DNA of 64,000 bases from Aureimonas ureilytica (GTDB taxonomy: Bacteria > Pseudomonadota > Alphaproteobacteria > Rhizobiales > Rhizobiaceae): positions 186,001 through 250,000 of the forward strand of contig NZ_LDQA01000001.1 of assembly GCF_001475935.1 (NCBI RefSeq), given 5' to 3'. This document shows positions 54,564 to 63,530 of the stretch, piece after piece. The number at the start of each line of letters is the position of its first letter. Within the stretch, counting starts at the first letter, position 1. The translations under genes and the position numbers were made by a program. The notes under the pieces were generated by a model, which was not told where the DNA came from, searched no databases, and was given only the letters and a program-made list of their open reading frames with translations.

Positions 54564-55856
54564 ATGTGGCTGAAGCGCGCGAATCCGGTGGAGCTAGCTC
54601 TTTTCACGGGTTGGTTCATACTGCTCTTATGGGTATTTAGCCACACCTCCGCCCTCGTTCCCGACGAACAGATATTCCTTAATCTCAGCCACGGTTACAG
54701 CCTTCCAGAAATTCTTCTTGGTCCATCCAAGTACGGCTATGGACAGCTTTTCTGGCTTATAATTCACTTCTGCTCGGGTTTGACCGCGCGCGCCATTGCA
54801 ATGGCCGCGATGCTGACAACGCCATTACTGATATGCGCCACTGTATCCGACCGTTCCGTCTTTGGTCGAACTCTCGTTTTCCTACTTTGGCTATCAATGC
54901 CTATTGCGTTCTGGACGGGGAAGCTAATTGGGCCTGAACTTATGTCAATGGGACTTGCGTCCGGTGCTGTATTCGCGCTCCACCGTGAGCGTCTTATGTA
55001 TGCAGGCCTTCTGAGCGGCTTGGCTGTTGGCCTCAAACTTAGCGGCGCACCAATAATTTTCTTTATCGGCCTGCTGATTTTACTTGAAAAACCCAACCCT
55101 CTCCGTAGCGCCATCAATTTCTGCCTGTGTGCGATTGTCGGGGCTTTCATCGCCTATCCAGGATTATTATTTTCCGAACCAACTGGCGTATCGACAGCGG
55201 ATGTATCGCTAGCGCGAGTTCTGACCAACCTCAACATGTCGCGCTGGGAGTGGGATGGAGTCTTCTCAGGTGGGGTTCTAAGTTTCACCTTAGCTACAGG
55301 ACCCTTTATCGGCTTCATGGCTTTCGCTTTATTCAGCTACTGGCGTGGAGCTCTAGCCCTTGTAGTAGCATTTGTAGCGCTGATCCTACTTATGTCTACG
55401 TCGGAAACTCAATACGGATGGTACGTTATTCCATTGGTGCCCGCCATTCTATACGTCGCAGGGCGGTTCGTTGACAGTCGGAGTTATGCGCCTTCCATCC
55501 TCGCTGCCATAGTCGGCGTAAATTTTGCGAGCAGCGCGATAACGACTTCGGATATGTTGGTTCAAAAGCATTATCAAATTGAAGCGCTGGAAAACCCGCA
55601 ATGGTCGAAGTGCATTCAAAACAATCTTTCTCGACTACCCAATGGCACATCACTTGTCAATATCAGCGAGTTCGGCTCCGATATTATGATACCTGGCAAC
55701 TTGAAGACCCTTTTATCGGACAAAATGAACCAAGCTGACGCCGTTATAGTTATGCGGAGGCTTATGGTAAGCGACGCTATAAAGGAGACGGTGAAAAAGT
55801 TTCCTTTCGTTCTCTCTTGCGGCGAAGCATATATCTTTACGCGTGAAATCAATTAA
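54564..55856 (+). CDS. multi-span membrane protein, GT-C glycosyltransferase-like; prophage cargo gene
   Basis: 430 residues with about ten hydrophobic segments and a soluble C-terminal ~100 residues. After the first span comes ALVPDEQIFLNLSHGYSL, an acidic first periplasmic loop (Asp-Glu) in the place where GT-C enzymes such as ArnT, PMT and phage Gtr proteins carry their catalytic acidic residue. I see no closer family match. The gene is on the strand opposite to all neighbouring phage genes, is visibly AT-richer, and uses more A/T-ending codons, all signs of separate acquisition. Placed next to the tailspike, it may modify host surface glycan in the lysogen. The last eight bases overlap the convergent tailspike gene. 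Confidence 0.65.
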   Translation: MWLKRANPVELALFTGWFILLLWVFSHTSALVPDEQIFLNLSHGYSLPEILLGPSKYGYGQLFWLIIHFCSGLTARAIAMAAMLTTPLLICATVSDRSVFGRTLVFLLWLSMPIAFWTGKLIGPELMSMGLASGAVFALHRERLMYAGLLSGLAVGLKLSGAPIIFFIGLLILLEKPNPLRSAINFCLCAIVGAFIAYPGLLFSEPTGVSTADVSLARVLTNLNMSRWEWDGVFSGGVLSFTLATGPFIGFMAFALFSYWRGALALVVAFVALILLMSTSETQYGWYVIPLVPAILYVAGRFVDSRSYAPSILAAIVGVNFASSAITTSDMLVQKHYQIEALENPQWSKCIQNNLSRLPNGTSLVNISEFGSDIMIPGNLKTLLSDKMNQADAVIVMRRLMVSDAIKETVKKFPFVLSCGEAYIFTREIN

Positions 55857-57660
55857 CGCTTCGCGAGATTTCGATTGCGGTCGTGGCGTCGATGAACATC
55901 AGTTCGAGAATGTCGTTGTTTGTGACACCGAAGTTGCCTGCGAGCATAAGGTTCGACGCAGCGCTCAAGGTGAGATTGCCCCGGAACCGAAGGGCCACGC
56001 GCCTGCCCGGCCATCCACCCGTGAAGCCGAAAATGTTCGTGGTGCCTGTCACCTCAACCAGTCGCCCCGGAGGAAGCTTGACCGTCGAACCTGAGGGGAC
56101 GGAGGGAATGGGGCTGGCCCCGGCGAAGATCGGCACATCCCCGATTTGGAAATCCAAGCCATCTCCGATGGAAATGGACGTGGAGTTGTTCACATTGTTC
56201 AAGAAGGCCGTCGTGACGCCCTGCACGACGCATGTGTCCACCGATACGTGGCTGTCGTTGAAGACGCCAATCGCATACTTGGAGGCACCCAACGCCGCCC
56301 CGGTGAGAACCACAGATCCCCGCACAACATGGAACAGTTCTTCCGCGCACACGGCGTAGAGGCCGCCCGTAACGCTGAGGATATTGCCCGTGCTCGCCGC
56401 TTGCATGTCGATTGCGTAGGCATGTGCGACCGCTTGGCAGCCATTCAGGACGGTGGTGCCGCAGTTGCCTGTGATGGCCCAACCGACGCTCGTCAGCGGC
56501 GGGAACAGATTGTAGTTATCTGCTCCGCAATTGATGAAGGTCAGGCCGTTCGCATTCTCAACCCGGAAGCCCGTCGCGTAGGCGAACGAAAAGCAGTTGA
56601 TGAACTTGCCGGCGTCGGCATTGTTCAGGAAATGGAACGCCGCCCCGACGCGCCGATCGCGCTGGCCTGCATCCTGCCCGGATGCCGGACCGATCCCGAG
56701 GCTGGCGAACGGCCATCCGTGACAGTTGAAGAACCGAACAGGATCGCCGGCGGTATCGACACGAATGCCTTTCTGACAGTCGAAGTTGACGTTTTCGCAG
56801 ATAAGACGCGGCGCCCAATAAGCATCAACCGCCTGAGCAAAGCCGCAGATCAGAAGATTCCGAAGGGTCACGTCGATAGTGTTCAGTGACTGACCCTTGT
56901 TGATTGTAATAGCGGTTCCTACGAAGTCACGATCGGCTCTGTTGGTCGGGAGACTGACCCCATACGGGAAGATATGGACGTTCTCGATCGTAGCCCCATC
57001 GGTCGGTTTGACCTGAGCGTTCGGGTTGACCAGAAGCGTGGAAGCCAACGAGTTGAAGACCTCGGCCGTGTAGTTGTCCTTCAGCCCAAAGTTGCTGCCC
57101 GTCCCGCGCAAAGTGACACAGGCCGGGATCAGGAGGCTATCAACGCGCAGGCGGGAGCCCTTACGGCCCCTCAGGATCACAGAGCCACCCGGCGGACACG
57201 CGTTGAGCGCCGCCTGCAAGGCGGACGTATCGTTAGTGACGCCGTCGCCCATCGCGCCAAACCATCTGGGATCGACGGCATCAGTGTACTGACGCACCCA
57301 GGCGCCGCTTGCACCTGTCGTGTCCATGGAGGGGGCGACGTAGAGACCCTGCGATGGATCGCTGGCGATCTCGCCGGCGTAGCTCCGGCTATCGTCCCAA
57401 GTGAACAATCCACCACGCGAGAAGAGATGCAGGATTGCGCTGCCAGATCGAGGAAGAGCAGCCAAGGCCGCAATCGAAGTGGGCGTCGGTAGGCCTCGAA
57501 GCATTGGTATGCCGCCAGGCGTGCGCCCGTCGTGTAGACGCACGTCCGCGCGGATTGGATCGACCGTCACTTCGCGTGGTGGGCCGATATAGGCGTCGAA
57601 CGCGGCGGCGTTGGGAAGATCAGCGGCTCCGATACCGGCGAGTTGGCGAGGAATACGCAT
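55849..57660 (-). CDS. phage tailspike protein (pectate-lyase-like right-handed beta-helix)
   Basis: 603 residues from ATG at 57660. Residues ~1-130 form an N-terminal part with low similarity to known folds (MRIPRQLAGIGAADLPNAAA, then LFSRGGLFTWDDSRSYAGEI), probably the head-binding and neck region. At about 135 the Pectate_lyase_3 motif DPRWFGAMGDGVTNDTSALQ starts a long beta-helix with many NNxF/ING repeats. The C-terminal ~120 residues form a compact domain (GRLVEVTGTTNIFGF). Tailspikes of this type bind or cleave host surface polysaccharide. A TTG at 57675 would add five residues. Confidence 0.85.
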   Translation of the reverse strand: MRIPRQLAGIGAADLPNAAAFDAYIGPPREVTVDPIRADVRLHDGRTPGGIPMLRGLPTPTSIAALAALPRSGSAILHLFSRGGLFTWDDSRSYAGEIASDPSQGLYVAPSMDTTGASGAWVRQYTDAVDPRWFGAMGDGVTNDTSALQAALNACPPGGSVILRGRKGSRLRVDSLLIPACVTLRGTGSNFGLKDNYTAEVFNSLASTLLVNPNAQVKPTDGATIENVHIFPYGVSLPTNRADRDFVGTAITINKGQSLNTIDVTLRNLLICGFAQAVDAYWAPRLICENVNFDCQKGIRVDTAGDPVRFFNCHGWPFASLGIGPASGQDAGQRDRRVGAAFHFLNNADAGKFINCFSFAYATGFRVENANGLTFINCGADNYNLFPPLTSVGWAITGNCGTTVLNGCQAVAHAYAIDMQAASTGNILSVTGGLYAVCAEELFHVVRGSVVLTGAALGASKYAIGVFNDSHVSVDTCVVQGVTTAFLNNVNNSTSISIGDGLDFQIGDVPIFAGASPIPSVPSGSTVKLPPGRLVEVTGTTNIFGFTGGWPGRRVALRFRGNLTLSAASNLMLAGNFGVTNNDILELMFIDATTAIEISRSVN

Positions 57661-57662
57661 GG

Positions 57663-58355
57663 TCAGGAGTTCCAATCGTAGCCGGCAGTGTCCGGGGAGC
57701 TGTCGAAGTTGAAGTCATAGATCGAGGCTTTAATGAGTTCCGCGTAAAGGCCCGCCTGACGTGCCGAGCCAGAGGCCGCAAGCGCCTGTTCGGCGGCCTG
57801 GTCTCTGATGGTTCCCATCTGAGCCAACAGGCGTAGACGCTCCGGAACATCGGCGCGCAAACGCTGATCGAGATCGACGATCTCGGAGCTGTGCCGATCG
57901 ACATCGCGGCGCAGACCAGTGATGGCGACGCCATGCGAGATCAAAGTGACGGTGTGCGCATCGACACGCGCGATCACGCCGCTGCAATCTCGTCGCAGCT
58001 CTTGGAGAACCGTCGCCTGTTTCGAAAGCTCGCGCTCCAGCGCTTCGCCGCTGATCGCGCCGCCGCGCATCACGTCGGACGAGCGCTCATGCAGTCGCCG
58101 GCTGACGACCTGGAAACGATCGCCTACGTCGAGGGCGTTGGTGAAGCCGACATGAAAGAAGGCGAATGGCGCGGCCGTGTCCTTCGACACATAGGCCGCT
58201 TCGGGTGCCAGCTCCGCGCCGTCGCGCGCGGTCAGCACGACGATGTCGGCGGCGTCCCATATGCGAAAGCCGAACGGTCCATAAACCGTCCGGCCATCGC
58301 CCTGCAGAATGTCGGAGCTTCGCGTTTCTCGCGGCAGCGGATAGGGGTTCGCCAA
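57663..58355 (-). CDS. phage tail fibre / adaptor protein with T7-gp17-like N-terminal domain
   Basis: 230 residues from a TTG at 58355, which has GAGGGA seven bases upstream; the upstream open frame overlaps the preceding gene. Residues ~1-115 resemble the T7 gp17 N-terminal attachment domain (VYGPFGFRIWDAADIVVLT ... AYVSKD ... FHVGFTNALDVGDRFQVVSRR, then the helix ERSSDVMRGGAISGEALE-RELSKQATV). A coiled-coil-like region follows. It is too short to be the receptor binder and so probably joins the tailspike to the tail. It ends two bases before the tailspike ATG. Confidence 0.75.
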   Translation of the reverse strand: MANPYPLPRETRSSDILQGDGRTVYGPFGFRIWDAADIVVLTARDGAELAPEAAYVSKDTAAPFAFFHVGFTNALDVGDRFQVVSRRLHERSSDVMRGGAISGEALERELSKQATVLQELRRDCSGVIARVDAHTVTLISHGVAITGLRRDVDRHSSEIVDLDQRLRADVPERLRLLAQMGTIRDQAAEQALAASGSARQAGLYAELIKASIYDFNFDSSPDTAGYDWNS

Positions 58356-58405
58356 GCCAAATCCCTCGAATGATGATGGATCAGCATCACCCGAGGCAGA
58401 GAAGC

Positions 58406-61009
58406 TTAACTGCGCGGTTCCGGCGGTTCGGCGATGCGCGGACCGCGCGACGGCAGTGCCTGACCAGGCGCCCACCAATATTCCTGACCGGTCCGCCCCT
58501 TCAGGCCGCTCGCCTTCGACTTGAAGCTCTTGTCGGCTTCCGGATCGGTGAGCCACTGGAGTTGGTCGAGGAAGAGCCGGCGATAGGCCCCGCGTGTCGC
58601 CCAGTTCGATGCGAGAACGGGCGTGTAGCGCCCGGCGAAGTCCACCGCTTTGCGCCCCGGATTGACCTTCTGGCCCGTCGCCGCCTGGACGGGCAGACCC
58701 ACGGCAACCCCGGCCGCGTCAGATAGGAAGCTCCAGCCGGGACCGAGCGCGGTATCGGCGACGCCACCCCCAAAGCGGTTCGAAGACGAGTTGATGAAGT
58801 CGCCGAACAGACCGAAGCCGCCGCCCGTCATCACCGCCTTGAACCAGAAGCTCGGCGTGGTCATGTCCTCCATGTCCTTGCCGTCGAGCATCGCGCGAAT
58901 TTGCGTCGCCATGGCACCGCCCAGCGTCAGCGAAACGAGCATGGCGGCCGCATAGCCTGCTGCCGCTTGCTTGCCGCCTGTCTGCATGGCGGTGATCCGC
59001 TGCAAGGCTTCGAGCTGGAGCGTCGTGAACGACAGGCCGAAACTCTTGAACTGAAGCGCGAAGTTGGCGAACTCGCCAAGGAACGTGCCGCGCGTCACGC
59101 CGCCGGTGACGAAGGATCGGGCGTTCGGCGTCCCGCCCGGCGCCGATCGTTCCGACCAGGCGGCCGTCAGTTCGGCCAGTTTCTCGGCCACCTCGCGATG
59201 ACGAAGCGCCTTTTGCTCGGCCGCCAGCTCAGCGTCCACCAGCGGGCCGTCTGGCCCGGCCTTGAGATAGCGGACCTCGCCGCCGCTATTGGCGATCGAC
59301 ATCGGCGTGATGAAGCCGGCAGGATCGACGCTGGCGCGCATGATCTCCCAATCCGCCGCGTCGATGCCGAAGCCTTCCATGGTCACGCGCAGGCGCTCGG
59401 GAAGCGCGGCGAAGTCCGAGGCCGCGTGATCGGCAAGGGTCGCCTGCCAGGCGCGCGCCTCGACCAGCTTTCGGCCTGTGGTCAGCGGCTTCAGACCGCT
59501 CAGCATCATCGAGCGGTCCACCAGATATTGCGACCAGGTGTGGCCGAGCATCGGGCCGACATAGCGGGCCTCGCCCTCAATGGAGTGAAGGTAGTCGTCC
59601 CACAACACGCCGGCGCGCTGGATTTCTTCCCGGTTCGATGCCTTCAGCATCTGAAGCATGGAGCCCATGTCCTTCAGGATCGGGAGACCCGCGAGGCGGC
59701 GCGCCGCCTGTGCGAGGAACGGATCGGTCAGAGCGGCCGTGACGCCGGCGCCGCCCAGGAGCGCCGCGTTCATCAGGTTCTTGACGGTGCCGGTCGCCGT
59801 CGCGATGCCGCTTGCCGCCGACGACGCGCCGCGAAGGTCGCTCCAGAGGGCACCGACGCGCCATTCGGCGAAGGCACCCGGTTCCAAGCCGCGCGCCCAT
59901 TTTGCGCGATCGCCGGCAAGACCCGCCATCGACACGCGGCCTAGATCGCCCTTGGCGATCTCGACGCGAATGTTATGGGTCATCCACTGAACCATAGCGT
60001 TCGGGTTCGGCCCGAGCACTTCGAGCGCCGCGATGTCGCTCGACATGCCGTTGATGTGGCGGAAGATCGCCTGCACCGGGTCGCCGTTCCCGAAGGTCCG
60101 GTTATAGGTCATCCAGTCGTCGGCCGACTTGAACGTCAGGAAGCGATGGTCCTGCCGCTGCGTGGCGAGCGAGCCGGCGCCCATGGACTTCATCTGCGGC
60201 GCATGGTGCGCCCATCCGCTCGTCATGATGCTGTCGAAGACGTGGTCGAGCGCCTTATCGAGACCGGCGACGCCGACCGGCTCGGCCGTCAACGGGTGCA
60301 ACATGCGGTCGGGATCGACCATGGGGCGAATGAACGCCTTCCATTTGGCGCGTCGCTCCGCGTCGCTGCTTCCCAGTTGCCGGATGGCGAGGCCGTTATG
60401 CGAGTGCGGCAAGCCGAATCCATCGAGCTTCGGGATCGCGCCGCCGGCGGCATTGAAGCGGTTTCGGAGATCCTCGAACACGCCGGCGATGTCGGACGCA
60501 AAACGCGCGGCCGTCGCATCGCCCGCCGCTTCGCCGTGCAACTCGCGGACGATGTCGCGCACGAGGCCGGCGCTCGCCGATCGGCGTCCGGTCACAAGGC
60601 TGCGGCTGGTCGCCGTCATCACGTCCGTTAGCTTGCCGTGTGCCATGGACAGGATCGCTTCCGTCCGGCCGCGCACACTCTCGCCGCCGGCATAGCCGTA
60701 GTGCGACAGCACCTGCACGGCCGCCTCATACACGTCCGCACGCCCTTGTTCGTCGCGATAGCCAAGGATGCGATTTTTCAGCCGCACCCGCGCCTGTTCC
60801 GTCAGCACGGCGCGCCGCTTCTTCTCGATCGCCTGCGCGCGTAGCTCGCGCGCCAGCTCATCCTTCGCCGCTTGAGCCGCCGCGTCGTCGCCGAGCTGGA
60901 GACGCTTTTGGGCGAATTTGCCTTCGAAGTCGCGCAGGAGGCTTTCGCCTTCCTCCCGCGTCATGTCGCCCGCCTCGATCGCGCCGCGCAAACAATCCTG
61001 AAACGCCAT
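58406..61009 (-). CDS. large phage virion protein, probable ejection (internal virion) protein
   Basis: 867 residues. The N-terminal 15-75 is a charged coiled coil (MTREEGESLLRDFEGKFAQK), followed by a helical body with the phage-type block FLTFKSADDWMTYNRTFGNG and HINGMSSDIAALEVLGPNP (about 290-337). Hydrophobic Ala/Gly-rich stretches lie near 400-440 and about 690-720. No enzyme motif is visible. Position just before the fibre gene is that of T7 gp16. The ATG at 61009 is one base after the upstream stop. Confidence 0.7.
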   Translation of the reverse strand: MAFQDCLRGAIEAGDMTREEGESLLRDFEGKFAQKRLQLGDDAAAQAAKDELARELRAQAIEKKRRAVLTEQARVRLKNRILGYRDEQGRADVYEAAVQVLSHYGYAGGESVRGRTEAILSMAHGKLTDVMTATSRSLVTGRRSASAGLVRDIVRELHGEAAGDATAARFASDIAGVFEDLRNRFNAAGGAIPKLDGFGLPHSHNGLAIRQLGSSDAERRAKWKAFIRPMVDPDRMLHPLTAEPVGVAGLDKALDHVFDSIMTSGWAHHAPQMKSMGAGSLATQRQDHRFLTFKSADDWMTYNRTFGNGDPVQAIFRHINGMSSDIAALEVLGPNPNAMVQWMTHNIRVEIAKGDLGRVSMAGLAGDRAKWARGLEPGAFAEWRVGALWSDLRGASSAASGIATATGTVKNLMNAALLGGAGVTAALTDPFLAQAARRLAGLPILKDMGSMLQMLKASNREEIQRAGVLWDDYLHSIEGEARYVGPMLGHTWSQYLVDRSMMLSGLKPLTTGRKLVEARAWQATLADHAASDFAALPERLRVTMEGFGIDAADWEIMRASVDPAGFITPMSIANSGGEVRYLKAGPDGPLVDAELAAEQKALRHREVAEKLAELTAAWSERSAPGGTPNARSFVTGGVTRGTFLGEFANFALQFKSFGLSFTTLQLEALQRITAMQTGGKQAAAGYAAAMLVSLTLGGAMATQIRAMLDGKDMEDMTTPSFWFKAVMTGGGFGLFGDFINSSSNRFGGGVADTALGPGWSFLSDAAGVAVGLPVQAATGQKVNPGRKAVDFAGRYTPVLASNWATRGAYRRLFLDQLQWLTDPEADKSFKSKASGLKGRTGQEYWWAPGQALPSRGPRIAEPPEPRS

Positions 61010-61010
61010 C

Positions 61011-63530
61011 TCAAACCTCGCAGAAACTCACGGCATCGGACAGGAAGCCGTCGCGCTCGGCTTGCGCCAGCAGCTCGCGGCCGGTGGTGTATCGGGTCGC
61101 GCCGTCCGCATCGGTCCCGTTCGGGATCGCATCCCAGAGCGAGACCTGGCCTTCCGCCTCGGCAGCTTGGAACAGGCTCGGCTCTTCCGGCATGACGCCC
61201 GCCGCCGCCTCAGCCTCGCGCGTCGCCGGCTCGGCGACATGAGTGGGCGCCAGTTGCGGCGTCGGCGCTTCCAGAAGCGCCGGCAGACCATCGCGCTCGA
61301 TGGCGCCCTGAACGTCGGCGATAAAAGCCCTCGCCTCGCGGGTCGCATTGGAACCGCCCGCAAATCGCCGTGCAGCCTCCGTGAGCGCGTCCGAGACGGG
61401 GCCGCGTGTTCGGGCCATCCGTTCGATGATCGCGCCCACGGTGTCCGCTGTGACCGCACGAACGGCATTACCTTCGAGGTCGAGCGCGTTGCCCGCCTCC
61501 TGGATCACATCGGCACGATCGCCGAGCATCGCGAAAAGCCGCTTGTCCTGCCGCAATACCTTCACGGCTGCGTCGAGCACCTTCACGCGCTCACCCAGAA
61601 GCGACTTCGCCAGGTCGAACGAGCCGAACATATCGGTCTGCGTTTCGTGCCGGACGCCGCTCGCCATGATTTCCTCAATCAGGGAGCGCGCGACGCGGTC
61701 GGTTTCCGGATCGAACTTGGCGAGATCGGCGATCGCCGCCGCGTGCATCGTGGGATCAGGCACCAGCTCGCCGATCAGCGCGGCATGGTTCTGGTCGATC
61801 ACACCGTTGACGGCCATGCCCCAGGCGTCGTCGGACAGCCGGGCGAGCGCCGTCGCCTTGCGCATCATCGCGCCCGACATCGGCAAGCCATCGTCCAGAA
61901 GGTCGGGTCGATCGCGCATGACGCGCGCGGCGTCGATCGCCTCGCCCGATCCTTCCTGCATGTTTTTTTTGGCCGCCAGCGCCCGCACGTCTTCCGCCGT
62001 CCAGCCGTCCGCCTCGCGGAACAGATAGCCGTCGAGCCGGACATTCGCGTCACCCTCGCCTTGCAGCCGCTTGGCGAGCCCAAGGCGCTGGTGCCCGTCC
62101 GCGACGAAGCGTTGCCCGTCCGTGCGCTCATGCACCATGACCTTGCCCGACGCGGTGGCGTCCCAGCGCTTCACCCCGCGCAGGCGATCGGTCACGCCGG
62201 CCTCGTCGCCGCCGCCCTTGTATTGGTAGGCGACGGCGTCCGTATCGAGGGATCGCGGATCGAACCGCTCGAAGGCCACCGGCCTGCCCTGCACTTCCAC
62301 CCGTTCGGCCGACGGCGCAGCTTCCGACAGGACGATGTTTTCCGAAGGATCGCGCGGGGCCTTGATGACCGGCCCCGCCGGCATGGGCTCGCCGCGCTCG
62401 ATCGCGTGTGTCGCGGCATTGCGCATCGCGCCCGCCTCGTCGTCGGTGAGGCCGGGCAGCGAGCCGAACGCCGCATCGTCGAGTGTCTTTTGGTCCGCCG
62501 CGACGCGAGCCGTGCGCAGCTCGGCCGGGTCAAGCTCGATGCCGAGGCGGCGCGCCACGTCCTCGAAGTCGCCGGCCTTGGCCTCGCCCGTCGCCAGCCG
62601 CTCGATCGCCTCGATGCCGGGGCGATCCGTCACCTTCAGCGCCGCCGCCACCTCACGGCCGCCCTGGACGAGACCACCGAACGCGCCGCCGAAGAGACCG
62701 GCCAAGCCGACCTGCTTCAGCGCCGGCACGATCCCGCTTTCAAGACCGTTCTCGGCGCGCCATTGCTGCGCCCGGCTTTGAACGGCAGCTTCCACGCCGC
62801 CATTGATGACGGCTTCGGTCAGCACGGTTTGACCGATGCGTCCGACGACGCCCTTTGCCACGCCGGCACCACCGCCGAGGAAGAGGGTCGCGACCTGGAG
62901 CGGATCGCGCAGGGAGCCTCGCGCGGCGCCGGCGAAGGTCGCCGCCAACCTCGACACGCCAGACAGGTCTTCGGCCGCCCTCGCCGCGTTCTTCTGGCGC
63001 TGTTCTGCCCCTGTCACGATCAGGCGCGTTTCGGCGTCGAAGTCCGGATTGAAAAGCTGCGCCTGGTCTGGATGCTGTTGGCTCAGCTCGGCGAGCTTGG
63101 CGCGGAAGTCTGCCATCTCGCGATCGGCCGCATCGCGGAGCGTCGCACGGCCACCCATCACGTCGGGTCCAGCACCGAAGTCCGCGACCACGGACCCTTT
63201 GCTCAGCTCCATGGGATTGCGGAGCTGGACGCCGGTCACCTCATGGATGCGCGCGATCCGCCGGCGATAAGCTTCGATCTGCGCGTCCTCCCGCGCGAAC
63301 GTGTTGTCGGCGAAGCGTTGGGCCTCGTCGTTCGCCGAATAGAGTTCGCCCATCCGATCGCGCGTCTCGTCGTTCCAGAGATCGCCGATCAGGTTGGCTT
63401 CCTGCCGCATCAGCATGACGCCGGGCAGATATTCGAGCGGGCCGAGATTGACGCCGGCTGAATGGGGCTCGGCCCATGTCATGCCTCGCCCCGGCGCATC
63501 GTCCGGCGGCTGAAACTGGATGATGCTCAA
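61011..63530 (-). CDS. large phage virion protein with ParB/Srx-like domain, probable ejection protein
   Basis: 839 residues. The N-terminal ~180 is helical; 190-290 is Ala/Gly-rich with possible membrane-inserting stretches. At about 415-545 is a ParB/sulfiredoxin-like (DdrB-like) domain centred on RFVADGHQRLGLAKRL (474-489), reminiscent of the (V/I)xDGHHR motif. The rest is helical and Glu/Ala-rich. The start is TTG at 63530, overlapping the stop of the upstream gene (TTGA). Such mosaic domains in virion proteins have been seen in other podoviruses and in large phage polyproteins; the activity here is untested. Confidence 0.7.
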   Translation of the reverse strand: MSIIQFQPPDDAPGRGMTWAEPHSAGVNLGPLEYLPGVMLMRQEANLIGDLWNDETRDRMGELYSANDEAQRFADNTFAREDAQIEAYRRRIARIHEVTGVQLRNPMELSKGSVVADFGAGPDVMGGRATLRDAADREMADFRAKLAELSQQHPDQAQLFNPDFDAETRLIVTGAEQRQKNAARAAEDLSGVSRLAATFAGAARGSLRDPLQVATLFLGGGAGVAKGVVGRIGQTVLTEAVINGGVEAAVQSRAQQWRAENGLESGIVPALKQVGLAGLFGGAFGGLVQGGREVAAALKVTDRPGIEAIERLATGEAKAGDFEDVARRLGIELDPAELRTARVAADQKTLDDAAFGSLPGLTDDEAGAMRNAATHAIERGEPMPAGPVIKAPRDPSENIVLSEAAPSAERVEVQGRPVAFERFDPRSLDTDAVAYQYKGGGDEAGVTDRLRGVKRWDATASGKVMVHERTDGQRFVADGHQRLGLAKRLQGEGDANVRLDGYLFREADGWTAEDVRALAAKKNMQEGSGEAIDAARVMRDRPDLLDDGLPMSGAMMRKATALARLSDDAWGMAVNGVIDQNHAALIGELVPDPTMHAAAIADLAKFDPETDRVARSLIEEIMASGVRHETQTDMFGSFDLAKSLLGERVKVLDAAVKVLRQDKRLFAMLGDRADVIQEAGNALDLEGNAVRAVTADTVGAIIERMARTRGPVSDALTEAARRFAGGSNATREARAFIADVQGAIERDGLPALLEAPTPQLAPTHVAEPATREAEAAAGVMPEEPSLFQAAEAEGQVSLWDAIPNGTDADGATRYTTGRELLAQAERDGFLSDAVSFCEV

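Noticed and set aside
61062-63461. 799-residue plus-strand open frame in the prophage
   Set aside because: It is antisense to the 839-residue virion gene, which has start-stop overlap with its neighbours and a readable domain; the antisense product is Arg/His-rich shadow sequence.
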